Below, piece by piece: positions 44,505-56,441 of a stretch of 64,000 nt of DNA. The position numbers and the translations under genes were made by a program. Source of the stretch: Lathyrus oleraceus. Taxonomy: Eukaryota; Streptophyta; Magnoliopsida; Fabales; Fabaceae. Every line of letters begins with the position of its first letter. Positions within the stretch are counted from its first letter, which is position 1. The notes under the pieces are model-generated. The model saw only the letters and a list, made by a program, of their open reading frames with translations, was not told the DNA's origin and did not search any database. Location: assembly GCF_024323335.1 (NCBI RefSeq), contig NC_066579.1, positions 129,999,354-130,063,353 of the forward strand, read 5' to 3'.

Positions 44505-45182
44505 TAAACCACTCTCTCAACTGATAAAAATAATAGATACTCTAAAGAAGATCAAGCCTACATCGAGTGACAATTCAACGGTGCGGTCTCCTTCTTATTT
44601 TGAACATGTTGAAAAAGTGTTTCCGGACTCACCAACTCCAAAATCTCAAAAAAGTGTTTTTAAATGAGCTCGCATTAGCAAACCGCCTCCACCAAATATT
44701 CCATTCATTGATGAGATGTCGGTTTTTATGCACAAATACATTGAATGGATTGTCATTGTTGAGGGTGACGGTAATTGCGATTATCAAGTTGTTTCGATTT
44801 TACTTGGTAAAGAAAAAGATAATCACACACTTGTCTGCCATCAACTTATCCATGAGTTAAGGACTCATAAAGAATCATACACACGATTTTACGAGAAAAA
44901 AAAGAACTTTGATGCAATTTATGAGTATCTTGTTCCTTACATTAATGGACCGATACCAGAGGAAAAATGGATGTGTTTCCCTGAAATGAGTCATCTTAGA
45001 GAAAATGCGTATGATAGAATGTGTATTGATCTTACAAGATATGTTTTTTCTGAAGAAAATCAAATGCAAAAAAGTTTGAGAAATTGAGCAACATTGAAAG
45101 AGAATCAGATGTGCGAAAGTCAAAGGGGGTATCACTTATACTTATAGATTTAGCTAACGATAAGTCTTTCAATTCGTTTTAA
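44505..45182 (+). pseudogene. R9 MULE, C-terminal part with OTU-type cysteine protease-like domain
   Basis: This continues the R9 frame after R10. A linker (SPSYFEHVEKVFPDSPTP, near 44585-44635) leads to the open piece 44716-45087 with MHKYIEWIVIVEGDGNCDYQVVSILLG. DGNC is the catalytic Asp-Gly-Asn-Cys motif of OTU deubiquitinase-like proteases, followed by HTLVCHQLIHELRTHKESY and DRMCIDLTRY. Compared with relatives the C-terminal part with the catalytic His is missing. After SEENQM the frame shifts and resumes as KLSNIERESD, ending at TAA 45180-45182. Transposases joined to OTU or ULP protease domains are known in plant MULEs. The protease role in transposition is unknown. The copy is dead, and its deletion removes the His region. 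Confidence 0.8.
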
Positions 45183-45636
45183 TTTTTTGTCATTAGTTAA
45201 GTGTATGTAACCGTGTATTAATTTTTTTTGTCATTTTGATGTTTTCTAAAACATTTGTTCATTTGCCAAACAAAACACACATGTTTTGTTTTATGTCTGG
45301 TTCATAAGAGGTTATGGAGATGTATCTCCAGAATATGATAATAGGGCGGTACCAGATATGTATATCCGAAACCAGTGCTGATATATGGTAGAATTTTTTA
45401 GGTCCAAATCTGTCTACAACTTCTATATTTAAGTTCTTAAAAAAGTTAACAAAAAAGTTATATGCGATTTTCTCTTTTCAATTTTAGTTCTTAAAAAAGT
45501 TATATGCGATTTTCATATTCATCAACACTCATATTCCATCACATCTTTGAACATCAACACGAACACCAACTCTTCCAACCTAACTCATTGAAGCTTCGTC
45601 ATCACATTTTCGATACATACTCACTTTATCTAGTTC
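45183..45636. other. Non-coding right flank of R9
   Basis: No gene. Contains GAGATGTATCTCCAGAATATG (about 45317-45337) and related words that may belong to the MULE end, and a short duplication of AAAAAAGTTATATGCGATTT at about 45453 and 45494. Confidence 0.45.
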
Positions 45637-45845
45637 TAGTTTGAGAAAATGGTGTCACTGACCATTGAGATGTTGATATAAATGTTCTTTTTCTTGAACA
45701 GTGTTAACTTGAGAACATGGTGTCACTGACCACTGAAATGTTGATAAAAATGTTGTTTTTTTAATTAGTTTTAGTTTGAGTAAATGATGTTACGTACTGA
45801 CCGCTGAAATGTTCATAGAATTTTTATTTTTCTTGAATAGTGTTA
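45637..45845. repeat. Three tandem ~70-bp repeats
   Basis: Units start near 45637, 45707 and 45773. Each has TTGAGAAAATGGTGTCACTG-like sequence, then ACCACTGAAATGTTGATA and a T-rich part ending AGTGTTA. A fourth start (GTTTGAGAATATG) follows at 45846. The copies differ by about 15-25 percent, so the array is old. Confidence 0.8.
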
Positions 45846-45966
45846 GTTTGAGAATATGTTGAATGTATGTTCTAAGGAAATGTATCATGAGTATAATATA
45901 TTTCATATGCAATAGATGCCTTAGCATATATTTGTTGATTTGAGTAATATAATTCTTGGTTTATAT

Positions 45967-46170
45967 AGAGATGGATGATTTGACTATCACCTCTCACAGA
46001 AACTCTACTACAATCCCCGTTGATACTAAAAGTAAAAGAAAAACTAGAGGTGGCACAATATTGACCAAGGTGACAAAAACCCACGAAAGTGGTGTTCGTT
46101 CCCGATTAATTTTTGTCCAAAGACTTTTAAGGCTTATGGTGAACATGCTGATAGTTTTAGGGGTTATAGG
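45967..46170 (+). pseudogene. Short coding remnant, possibly of a CACTA/Ptta-type transposon protein
   Basis: About 65 codons: KSKRKTRGGTILTKVTKTHE followed, in a shifted frame, by GEHADSFRGY. The TRG.T.L.KV..... pattern resembles the start of the conserved domain of plant Spm/Ptta-associated proteins. The fragment ends where the R11 LTR starts at 46171. The match is short and from memory, so the assignment is weak. Confidence 0.35.
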
Positions 46171-46399
46171 TGAAGGAGAATAGCGATCCAAAATGCAGCG
46201 GAAATTAAAAATAATTCTCCTTTAGTGATTCTTACGAATGGGCATGATCAGTGATAGGATCGTTACCTCTTGTGGCGATCGAAACCCTTGATGCAGATCG
46301 AAGGAATGATCACGAACGTTGAATGGTGACAACGCCTCTACTCAGTCCACATGAACGAATTCCTTCAGTCTCAGTGTAGCTGCTATGAATAAAGGCTTT

Positions 46400-46401
<2 letters not shown>

Positions 46402-46461
<60 letters not shown>
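46402..46461. repeat. Compound (GT)n(GA)n microsatellite
   Basis: About 15 GT units (46402-46431) followed by about 15 GA units (to 46461). It is located in the transcribed part of the R11 LTR, just downstream of the TATA box in element orientation. Confidence 0.97.
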
Positions 46462-46464
<3 letters not shown>

Positions 46465-46500
46465 GAAATTTTCAGCTGACAAATATTTTGCACAAGGGTT

Positions 46501-46668
46501 CTATTTATAGAACCACTTGTGTGGGATGTAAGCTAAAAAGCCCACTTAAGTGTATGTGGCCCATATCTTATGATATACCAAAATCACTTAAGTGCGTGGT
46601 ACCTTACCATATTTCATATTCTACTTAAGTGCACCGTACCTTACGATGTTCTACAATTCACTTAAGTG
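46501..46668 (-). promoter_or_regulatory. R11 LTR promoter: TATA box and four CACTTAAGTG palindromes
   Basis: The TATA box CTATAAATAG is at 46501-46510. CACTTAAGTG occurs at 46543-46552, 46585-46594 and 46659-46668, with a one-base variant at 46622-46631. All lie 33-167 bp upstream of the TATA box, within 36-42 bp degenerate tandem units that also repeat TACCTTACGATGTT. Confidence 0.6.
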
Positions 46669-47560
46669 CACTGTACCTTACGATGTTCCTTATTTATTCT
46701 ATCTCTCATCAATCCATCATTTTGTGTGTGACCCTGTAGGTTTTCGCGGCATTTACAATTATATTAAATCACGCATTTAACATAATAAACAATGAGCGGT
46801 ATCTAGCAACACATCACTGCTACCCAAGACACGAAAATGTCATGTGATATTTCAAATCCTTTTATGATAATACTTGTGTGTACAATTACCCTTTTTTTTC
46901 CCTTATGTCTATATTGAACACAAAGTATAAACCGTGTCATCCTTGTCCAGTTCAATATTGGGCCCTTAGATATTTATCATGTTACGCGGGATTGGAAAAT
47001 TCCATCTAGGTCACTCATGTCCCTTAGCATACTTCACGGAGTACCCATCAACTATCTTTATGATCATCCAATTATGGACAACGTTTGATCATCAATAAGG
47101 AACTCGATTCTACATCTAGGATCCATAGTGATTTCTGGTTGAAGTGTGGTATACACCACTATCACCATGAGAATAACTTATGACACTTTGTATAACATTT
47201 TATATAGTACTCTTATAGCGGGTCAATCCAGTATAAATATTACTTTTAATATTCATACCTATGTTTAAGACTGATAACTCCTTATCTATGACCCATGAGA
47301 TGTGATCATCAGTCTATATACACAATATTCTTAATGCTTTAATGTTATCCCACTTCACAACAAAGCTCGACTACGGATACTTTAAGAATAATGTCCATAT
47401 GTTTAATGTGATCTCATGATTAAGTCACACTTGATACATTAAACGGACTAGCTATTCTAGGGACTTTATTAAACAAACATAATAAAGAAAAAAGCCTTTT
47501 ATTATTAATAAATAATTCGATACAAGTACCAAAAGTATTGGCCTCTAGGGCTTACACCAA

Positions 47561-47575
47561 CAATCTCCCACTAGC
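47561..47575 (-). promoter_or_regulatory. R11 polypurine tract
   Basis: Minus-strand GCTAGTGGGAGATTG lies a few bases before the 3' LTR, the usual AGTGGGAGATTGTTGG form of this copia group. Confidence 0.82.
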
Positions 47576-47576
47576 A

Positions 47577-50500
47577 CTAGAGCCAACCAAGCATACCCCT
47601 AATGCCCATAGATCTAGTATGGCCATCATGCTTCTGTTGCGCAAGAGGCTTTATCAGTGGGTCAACAATATTGTCAAGTGTAGGTACTCTGCATATTTTC
47701 ACATCTCCTCTATCTATTATCTCTCGAATGAGGTGATAACGCCTAAGTATGTGTTTGGATCGTTGGTGAGATCTAGGCTCCTTAGCTTGTGAGATAGCAC
47801 CATTGTTATCACAATAGAGATCAATGAGATCCACAATGCTAGGAACTATGCCAAGTTCACTAATGAACTTTTTGATCCAAACAGCTTCCTTTGTTGCACT
47901 TGAGGCAACAATGTACTCGGCCTCGGTTGTAGAATCAACAACTATATCTTGCTTTGAACTTTTCCAGCTTACAACACCACCGTTTAAGTAGAACACATAA
48001 CCAGGTTGTGATCTAAAGTCATCCTTATCTGTTTGGAAGCTAGAATCGGTGTATCCAATTACAAAAAGCTCTTTCTGACCTCCATATATCAAGAATGAGT
48101 CCTTAGTCCTTCTCAAAAACTTAAGGATATTCTTGACAACTACCCAATGAGCGTCATCGGGATCAAATTGGTACCTACTCGTTACACTTAAAGCATACGA
48201 GACATCTGGTCGAGTACATAACATGGCATACATGATAAATTCTATTACAGATGCATATGGAATCTTATTCATGCAATCCCTTTCTTCCTTAGTTTAAGGG
48301 GATTGTGTTTTTGATATACATAGGTCATGTTGCATAGGTATGAATCCTTTCTTGGAATCATGCATTTTAAAGCGTCTCGGAACTTTGTCTATGTATGTAT
48401 TCTGACTTAGGCCAAGCAATTTTTATGATCTATCTCTATAGATCCTGATTCCTAATATATAGGCTGTTTCACCTAGGTCCTTCATAGAAAAGCATTTCCC
48501 CAACCAAGACTTTACTTGTTGCAGGGTAAGGACATTGTTTCCAATGAGTAATGTATCATCTACATATAATACCAGGAAGATGATCATGCTCCCACTAACC
48601 TTCTTGTAGACACAAGGCTCATCTTCATTCTTGATGAATCCATATTGTTTTACTGTTTCATCAAAAAAAAAAGATTCCAACTTCTGGAAGCTTGCTTCAA
48701 TCCATAGATTGATCTTTGTAACTTACATATCTTTTGGGCTTCTTCTGGTATGTTAAATCCTTCAGGCCGTGTCATGTACACATCCTCAAGAAGATTCCCA
48801 TTAAGGAAAGCAATTTTGACATCCATCTGCCATATTTCATAATCATGATATGCAACGATAGCAAGTAAAATCCGAATAGATTTAAGCATTGCAACTGGTG
48901 AAAAGGTTTCATCATAGTCAACCCCACGAATTTGTTTATATCCTTTTATAACCAGTCTTGCCTTATAGGTATGTACATTACCATCCATGTCAGCCTTCTT
49001 TTTGAAGACTCACTTACATCCTATAGGGTTAACTCCTACAAAAGGCTCTACCAAGGTCCAAACCTGGTTTATGTACATGGAACCCATTTTAGATTTCATG
49101 GCTTCTAGCCACTTGTCAGACTCGGGACCATTTATGGCCTCTTGGTAGGTCACAGGCTCATCTTGATCCATGAGTAATACATCACCTTGATCAGTTATGA
49201 GATATCCATATGTCTCAGGTAGGTGACGTATCCTGCTTGGCCTACGTTGGTCTTGTTCTACTTGAGTAGATTTATCTTCCACAACTACTTGTGTTTCCTG
49301 CTCTAATTCCTCAATAGGTGTATCAATGCTTTGTAATTATTGAATTTCTTCAAGCTCTACTTTCCTCCCACTGATTCCTTTGGAAATAAAATCCTTTTCT
49401 AGGAAAATTCCAGTTCGAGCGACAAACACTTTCCCCTCAGAAGGATTGTAGAAGTAATACCCTATTGTTTATTTAGGATACCCCATAAGTAAGCATTTGT
49501 CAGATTTGGGCTCAAACTTAGTTGAAAATTGTCGTTTCACATAAACTTCGCAACCCCAAATCTTCATGTAAGACATATGTGGTTTTTTACCACTCCATAT
49601 CTCATATGGTGTCTTCTCAGTCTTTTTGGATGGAACACGGTTAAGTGTGTAAGTTGTTGTCAATAGTGCATGTCCCTAAAAGGAGTTTGGAAGATCGGCG
49701 TGACTCATCATGGTTTGGACCATGTCTAACAAGGTTCGATTTCTTCTCTTAGATACACCGTTCTATTGGGGTGTTCCAGGAGGAGTAAGTTGAGATAAAA
49801 TCCCACACTCTTTCAATTGGTCTTCAAACTCTAGGCTTAAATATTCACCACCTCGATTTGATCGAAGAGTTTTAATATTCTTACCTATTTGGTTTTGTAC
49901 TTCATTCTTGAATTCCTTGAACTTTTCAAAGGACTCTGATTTTTGTTTCATTAAATACACATAACCATATCTACTGAAATCATCAATAAATGTGATAAAG
50001 TACTGAAAACCTCTTCTGGCTAGTATATTCAATGGTCCACATACATCAGTATGTATGAGGGCCAAAAGATCATTAGCTCTTTCACCTTTTCCTGTGAATG
50101 GAGACCTTGCTATCTTTCCAATTAAACAAGATCTGCATGTCTCATATGATTCATAACCAAAAGAGTCCAAGAGTCCATCTTTATGGAGTTTGGAAATGCG
50201 TTTCTCATTTATGTGGCCTAATCAACAATGCCAAGGGTAAGTTGGATTTAACTCATAGGTTTCATCATTTTAGTATTAATGTTATAAATAGGCATTTCAA
50301 GATCAACGACATATAATCCATTATTCATTTGTGCAGTAGCATAGAATATATCATTCAAATAAATGGAGCAACACTTGTTCTTTATTATAAATGAAAAACC
50401 AAACTTGTCTAAACAAGAAACAAAAATAATATTCCTGCTAATTGCAGGTACATAATAACATTTCTCTAACCGAATTATTAAACCACTAGGTAAAGTCAAT

Positions 50501-50636
50501 ACATAAGTTCCTACGGCTAAAGCAACAACCTTTGCTCCATTGCCAACTTGTAGGTCAACTTCACCTTTTGCCAAATATCTACTCCTTTTTAGCCCCTGCA
50601 CATTGGTACAAATGTGAGAGCCGCATCCAATATCTA
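47577..50636 (-). pseudogene. R11 pol: protease, integrase, RT and RNase H remnants
   Basis: Order on the minus strand: protease/pre-integrase end (50636-50248; DIGCGSHICTNVQGL, CYYVPAISRNIIFVSCLDK); zinc and integrase core (50245-49763; WLGHINEKRIS region with a stop, CLIGKIARSPFTGKGER, LIHTDVCGPL, FITFIDDFSRYGYVYL, LRSNRGGEYLS, LTPPGTPQ); integrase C-terminal (49663-49469; KTPYEIWSGKKPHMSYMKIW); linker and RT start (49282-49010; YQEAINGPESDKWLEAMKSK); RT (48988-48423; YKARLVIKGYKQIRGVDYDE, FLVLYVDDTLLIGNN with the catalytic YVDD); RNase H (48272-47577; SRYQFDPDDAHWVVVKNILK, TEAEYIVASSATKEAVW). There are stops and frameshifts between all pieces, for example in-frame stops at about 49760 and 48290. 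It is not functional. Confidence 0.9.
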
Positions 50637-50818
50637 ATACCTGTAGCGGGGTATTCGTTACCATTAGAGATATTGACTAAATCCAAGGTAAATCATACAA
50701 GTCGAGTCGCCACCGCACTTCTATTTATCCAAAGGAATGGTTAGAAAGCGAACAAAAGCCTAATAGTTTTAACAAAAACTAGTAAAAGGAACAGAGATCT
50801 GGATAAGGGGGTTGGTTA

Positions 50819-50866
50819 TGCAATGGGAAGGTGTTAGGCACCCAAAACATCCTAGGTACTCCTAGG
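50819..50866 (-). ncRNA. Conserved two-hairpin element near the R12 LTR end
   Basis: The second stem is CCTAGG (50851-50856)/CCTAGG (50861-50866) with loop TACT. The first stem (TGCAATGGG/CCCAAAACA) is partly decayed, but the loop AAGGTGTTAGGCA is conserved. Its spacing to the LTR 3' end is about 180-225 nt. Compare 6331-6377 and 57883-57930. Confidence 0.55.
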
Positions 50867-53800
50867 GAGCCCTTTTCACACTTGTTGCAAAGGTTGTTGT
50901 CTTGTGAAAATTTGTTTGTGCAAACATGATTGAAGAGATGAGAAGAGAATATACAAGTTATTTACATTTTGTGTTTGGATGGATAAACCCATTGCCTACG
51001 TACCATCTTAAAAAAGATTAGGATCAAAACCTCGTAGTTCGGGATAAAAATCTCAAAACAAGTTGGTGAATTGATTGGTCCAAAAGCCTTAAGGTCTTTT
51101 GTTATCAAAGGGAGAAAACTCAACCAAACCACAAATCCACCATGTGAGGATAGCTTCAACATGCTAGTGAGGGGTTAACCCTATAATAAGCATGGAAGAC
51201 TCATTTTCCATCACTAAGGATATAGGTGAGTATTATATCTACCACAAAGATAACTCAAACCTAATAGCTAAAGGTTATGGAAAATTTGATTAAGAAGGTG
51301 GCCATTGGAACCACAAAAGACATTTGAATGGGTTATATTTACCAATTAGAAGTATATACAAAAATGGTCAAAGTTGACTTGAAAGTTCAATCCAAAATAA
51401 ATGTTATGAAAAGAAAGTTTGAAAATCAAAAGCATAAGGCTTAGGTTTCTAATGTTGAAAACAATAGTTAAATGTTTGCACAAAAGGTTTTGGCTTGGGT
51501 TAGAGTGGAGAGATGAAGAAGAAAGGCTAAGTCCTAAGTAAAACAAAAAGATGAGGGATGAAGAATCAAAACCACAAAAGGAGTTCCTCTCTTGAGATCA
51601 TATTGATGATCCAAGTAGCTCCCATCCTTTGGAATAAGCAACCACAAAGCATAAGCAATCAAATAAGTATCATAAGAGATCCTCAATGTATTTTGTATCT
51701 TCCACTTGGATGCACATGGCAATGGTCCTCCAATTAAGCCCAAATGGAAACTCCTAGCACAAAAGCACACACATCAAAGATTCCATGAAGTAAAACAAGA
51801 ATGGACAAGAGTGAGTTTAGAGATTTGGTCCTTCCAATCCATCTTCATCATTAAGATCCTTTTACTCCAATTTTGCATAAGGAAGGTCCTAGAATCTAAG
51901 TCCAATTCTCCATTTCTTTGCATAGGGGAAGTCCTAGAAAATAAGTCCATTTCTTTGCATTTGGTCCACAACAATCAAAACAAAAACACAAGCATAATAA
52001 TATATACACAATTATGTGCTCAAGTGAGCAAAAGGCAAATGGCATTAACATAAACATGTGCTCAAGTGAGCAAAGAGAAAAGCAAATGGATAATATATGC
52101 AAGAATAGTAAATTGCATAAAAGTAAATTGCATAAAGTAAATGTTAATTGTCAATAGTTAGTGTTAGTAGTTAGTGTGCCATAAGGCAAATTTAGCGCTA
52201 TGTTAAGCAATCGTAATTGGACTTATGTAGAAGTCACAACTATCTGAGGCCGGTCAATAATAATATAGGCAACAAACACAAGTTAGGAGTCTTGATTAGT
52301 GAACCAAGTCCCAAAAACTTGCCATGCCAAAAAAGAAAATGAGAATTGATCTTGTATTGGTTTAAGCCTTTTGCATGATTTAGAAGACAACCTATCCTTA
52401 ATGCAAAGCCATTCACTTGATCAATTGATCAAGATGAATTATATTTGAATCAAGGAAGATTAAATCTCCCTAACCAATGCTAACTTATCAACCTTCAACT
52501 CATTGATCAAGAAGAAAAGAAGTAGAAGAAGAAGAAGGAGAAGATGGATAAGAGAAATGGAAATGGCAAAATTAAAGTGCATTAAATGAAATACAATATA
52601 CCAATCTTCATATGTTGACCAATAACATTGAAAGTCAAGGTCAAACAATCAAAAACAGAAGTGAGATGAAGATTGGGAGTCAAGAAATGAATAAACTATT
52701 TTTGACATTTTTTAATATTTAATTAAACTTGAATTAAAAATAAAATGGAAAGGTCAAACTTCAAAATTACTTCAAATCAACCTTCAAAGGTCCAAGTAAT
52801 TTATCCTAAGTTCAACAAGGTCAAACAAAGTTTGACAAAAAATTTCAGCATTTTTAAAAGTCAGAAACTATTTTTAATCAATTACAAATGAATAAAAAAT
52901 AACCTAATTGAATTAAAATCTCAAATAAATCTCAAATAAATCTCAAATAAATTCAAAAATTGATGAGAATATTTTTCATAGATCCATCATCATTCAAATA
53001 GGTTAGGAAAATATTTTTGTATTTTTTGAATATCAAAAACTATTTAAAATGAATTAAAAATAACCAGAAAAGAGAAAATTCACAAAAAATATCAAATGAT
53101 AAAATAAAAAATATTAAAAATCAGAAATAGAAACTAGAAATTATTTAAGAAAAAATGCAACTGGTCCCATAATTTTTGGATTAAAAATGAAAGAGATATT
53201 GATTTTTGAAATAAAATGGATTTCAAGAAAATAAAATGGAATTAAAACAGAAAATAGAAATTGGAAAAAACGAGAGCCCTTGGTTCTGAGCTCATTAATT
53301 GAGCTGGCAGATCCAAGGATCCAGAGGTGCGCGCTCAGGGAACACCAAAATCAATGCAATCACATGGGAAAGAAATAAAAGTCATAACAAACAATGGTCA
53401 GGATTCGATCTGGGAAAAAGATCACACGGCCAGGATTCAAACTGAAAATAGGCGGCCACCGGAGCCACCTTCTTCTCCGGTGAGCCTGCAGATTCCGGCC
53501 AATTTTGCAGGTCTTTAAACCTTAATGAAAATGCACGATCCTTATACCAAAATGAAGCTGGGTGATGTACATCACCCCTGTCACCTTGAATCACACTCAA
53601 GATTCCTATAAATGGAGAAATCTGAGGTGGAAGATTCAGGTATGCAAGATGCAGATCAAGGAAAAGAAAAATTGAAGCTACCACTAGCTTGCCTCTCAAG
53701 TGAGGACTTCAGAAAACATTAGATCCAAGCAAAAAGGTCCATGGATGATGAGAATCGAAGAAAATACCAGTTGGAATGTAAGCTTGAGTTCTGGTAATTT

Positions 53801-54017
53801 GAGCACGATGCCTTGCTTGCTTTGCTAAAACAGAAGTTCAATAAGATGAATGATGAAGGTTTAGAAGCATTAGATCTAAGAATTCAACCAGATGAAGTTG
53901 AATTTTAGATCTGAAATTTTTTGAGAGAAATGCAATTGCTTCTTTAGTGATGGCTATGGAAAGAACTCTGCAGCATTTCAGGTTGAATTAGGCGTGTGAA
54001 ATGAATGGAATGAGGTC

Positions 54018-54107
54018 TCTATTTATAGAGGAAGTGGCAAGGAAAATGTGATCAATCCGTGTGCATGGCATGTGGAGCTTCATTGCATGGGCTTGCATGA
54101 TCATGCA
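54018..54107 (-). promoter_or_regulatory. R12 LTR promoter: TATA box with TGCATG/CATGCA cluster
   Basis: The TATA box CTCTATAAATAGAG is at 54018-54030. From 54061 to 54107 there are GTGCATGGCATG, TTGCATGG and the perfect palindrome TGCATGATCATGCA (54094-54107). CATGCA is the RY core bound by plant B3 factors (ABI3/FUS3/LEC2 group). Binding is inferred. R2 has TGCATGGATGCATGA in the matching place. Confidence 0.55.
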
Positions 54108-55545
54108 CAAGGCCCAAAAACAATGCCAAATGAATTCTGAGCATCAGCCAAATGGAATTGGACGTGTGACTTGCAAGGCAATTACTTATGTACCAAGATT
54201 TCAAGTGAATTCCTCATTTGTACCTAAACAAACATCTCTTCGAAAGTACCATTTAGAAAATCCAAACATAGGTATATGGGTAATGGTTGGAAAGGTCTTT
54301 GTATAAGGAAAAAATGTTATGTTGGACAAAAACTCATTTGAAGTGTGGAAATTTATGAAATTTGAGTTTAAAGTGCAAGGTGTATGACATGTCAAGGCAA
54401 AGTTTCTAAAATTGGCCAATTTTCAAGCCCCTCTGTTGTGATGATGCAAGCCTCAAATGGAAAAACCTCCAACATCAAAGTTGTAGATACTTTCAAGAAA
54501 ATCAAAATGGACTTAAATTTTGCATCATTTGAATTTTTGATGAAAGAGTTATGGGCACATGAAGTTGGACTTTTTTGCCTTTTAATGCCTTTGGTCAAAA
54601 AGGACCTATAATGTATTCATTATCACATGTATTTCCTTTGAGATTTTGAATTTTTGTTCAACATAACATTTGAATTAGACATATTAAGCTTTCCAATTCA
54701 TTTGATTCCTCCTCAAAATCATAAAAATGAATGAGTTGTGTCCTTGGGAAGTTGACCCAAAATTAGGGTTTCAGTCAAAATGACCTATAATGTATTGGAA
54801 TGACAGATGGCCATCCAAGCTTCAAATAAATTTTTTATGAACATGAAAGTTGTTCATATTGTTCTAAAGAACATTGTTTCTTTTGGAACCATCTCCATTC
54901 GACCAACACATAAAAAGTTAGGTCTTAATGCATTTCAAAATAGTCAGATGAATTGACTGATCAACTTCTCAAGTCCACAACTCATATCTTGATGAATTGA
55001 TGGTTTAGGACACTCAAATAAGTTCAAATATGCATGAAATGATGAATTAAAGAACTTTCCTTGATTATATTTGACCATGGGCTGAGGTTGCTTCATGAGC
55101 AAGGCATTGTGATGCACAGATGAATTAGGGTTTCTCTGAAGAACAAACCTTAAACCCTTTGTCTTGATTTGATCAAAATGATGCATTGAGGTACTAGGGA
55201 GGCATATATGATGAATGAAAGCTTTGGGAACCATTACCATGCTTGCTATCATCTCTTCTTGACCATGTCTTTGTACCAATGATCTCCTAGAAGCTTTGGA
55301 CCTTGTGATTGCTCAAGCTACAAACAAAAGATGTTAGTGACATATTTTTGTGCTTTTGGTTAGTAAACAAAATGAGAAAAGCAATGATATACAATTCAAG
55401 CATGCTTGGTGATCTCAAACCACTCACAAGAGGTCCCACCCAAAGGCAAAGGGAACCAAGATGCTAATGATCCTTGAGGCAATGCACATGCAATGTTATG
55501 ATGCCATGAGGGATCTTAGGGACAAAATTGGGGTCTTACAATACC

Positions 55546-56441
55546 CATGATGCAGAAGTAGATAAATTAAGTTCAATAACAAAAATACCTAAAGTTGAAG
55601 TCTCTACTCCATTCTTCTTATCTTCCAGGTAGTTTGGGCAGTTTCTCTTCCAGTGTCCGGTCTTACCGCAATGGAAGTAGGTGCCTTCCTTTGTTATTCC
55701 TCCACTAGGCTTCAAAGAAGGAGTTGTGGGTTTGGGTTTCATAACTTCCTTGCCTTTCCCTTTACCACCCTGCTTGGTGGGTCTTTTGTTCTGTCTCTTT
55801 CCATTTCCGATCATCATAATGGACTTCCCTTTTGACTTCAGATTCTGCTCAACAGTTCTTAACATGGCTAGCAGTTCAGGAAGAGATTTGTCCATATCAT
55901 TCATATTGAAATTAAGGAAAAATTGATTGAATCTATTAGGAAACAATTGCAAGATCAAATCAGTCGCAAGTTCCTTTCCGAGGGGAAAACCCAACCTCTC
56001 AAGGTTCTCCACCTACCCAATCATCTTGAGCACATGGGCACCTACAGGGTCTCCCTCAGCTAACTTGCCTTGAAAAAGGGCTTTTGAAACTTTAAACCTT
56101 TCATGCCTTATCTTCTCTTGATAGAGCATCTTCAGGTGTTCAATCATATCGAACACCGCCATGTTCTCATGTTGCTTTTGCAACTCTGAGTTCATGGTAG
56201 CTAGCATGAGGCAAGTAGTTTCATTGGCATCATCGATATGCTTCTTATAAGCATCTCTTTCTGCCTTAGGTGCAGAACTAGGAGGTTCCTCTTCAGGAAC
56301 AGGTTTCTCCAAGACATACAACTTTCTATCATGTTTGAGGACAATCCTCAGATTTCGGTGTCAATCCAGAAAATTTATCCCAGACAATTTTTCCTTATCA
56401 AGGATTGATTGCAAAATGTTGTTAGAGGTGTTTGTTGTCAT
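55546..56441 (-). pseudogene. R11 gag with zinc knuckle, two in-frame stops
   Basis: Gag of the TNT1-like copia element, one continuous frame from ATG 56441 (MTTNTSNNILQSILDKEKLS) to the R12 target site. It is interrupted only by a TGA where relatives have Trp (about 56361-56363) and a TAG at about 56013-56015. The middle part (YKKHIDDANETTCLMLATMN, FDMIEHLKMLYQEK) is the UBN2-type capsid region. The CCHC knuckle is YFHCGKTGHWKRNCP (about 55650-55690), preceded by a basic KRPTKQGGKGKGK stretch. The last codons continue into protease after R12. Two point changes are the only breaks within this gene. Confidence 0.88.

Larger units (their letters stand above)
46171..47556 (-). repeat. R11 3' LTR (1386 bp)
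   Basis: In element orientation it starts TGTAAGCCCTAG (47556) and ends ATTCTCCTTCA (46171). The end CCTTCA parallels R4's LTR end. It includes a TATA box, a CACTTAAGTG palindrome cluster and a compound dinucleotide repeat. The left border is set by the TG and by the end of the transposon remnant upstream; the opposite LTR is absent, so it cannot be confirmed. Confidence 0.72.
50642..55540 (-). mobile_element. R12: 4.9-kb Ogre solo LTR inserted in R11
   Basis: In minus orientation it begins TGTAAGACCCCAATTTTGTCC (55540) and ends ...ACCCCGCTACA (50642), flanked by perfect 5-bp duplications ATACC (50637-50641 and 55541-55545). Excising the LTR and one duplication rejoins the R11 frame between the gag-like and protease parts. 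It belongs to the same family as R2 and R13. It has a TATA box at 54018-54030, the two-hairpin element at 50819-50866 and an 18-bp perfect palindrome GGGTGATGTACATCACCC (53560-53577). The ORFs inside (50962-55279) are chance frames. Recombination between two 4.9 kb LTRs removed the internal region. Confidence 0.93.

Noticed and set aside
45956..46191. Host gene start
   Set aside because: The RKTRGGT...TKV stretch fits a transposon protein fragment better, and it ends at the R11 LTR.
47538..47792. 84-codon plus ORF
   Set aside because: Antisense to R11 RNase H and the polypurine tract.
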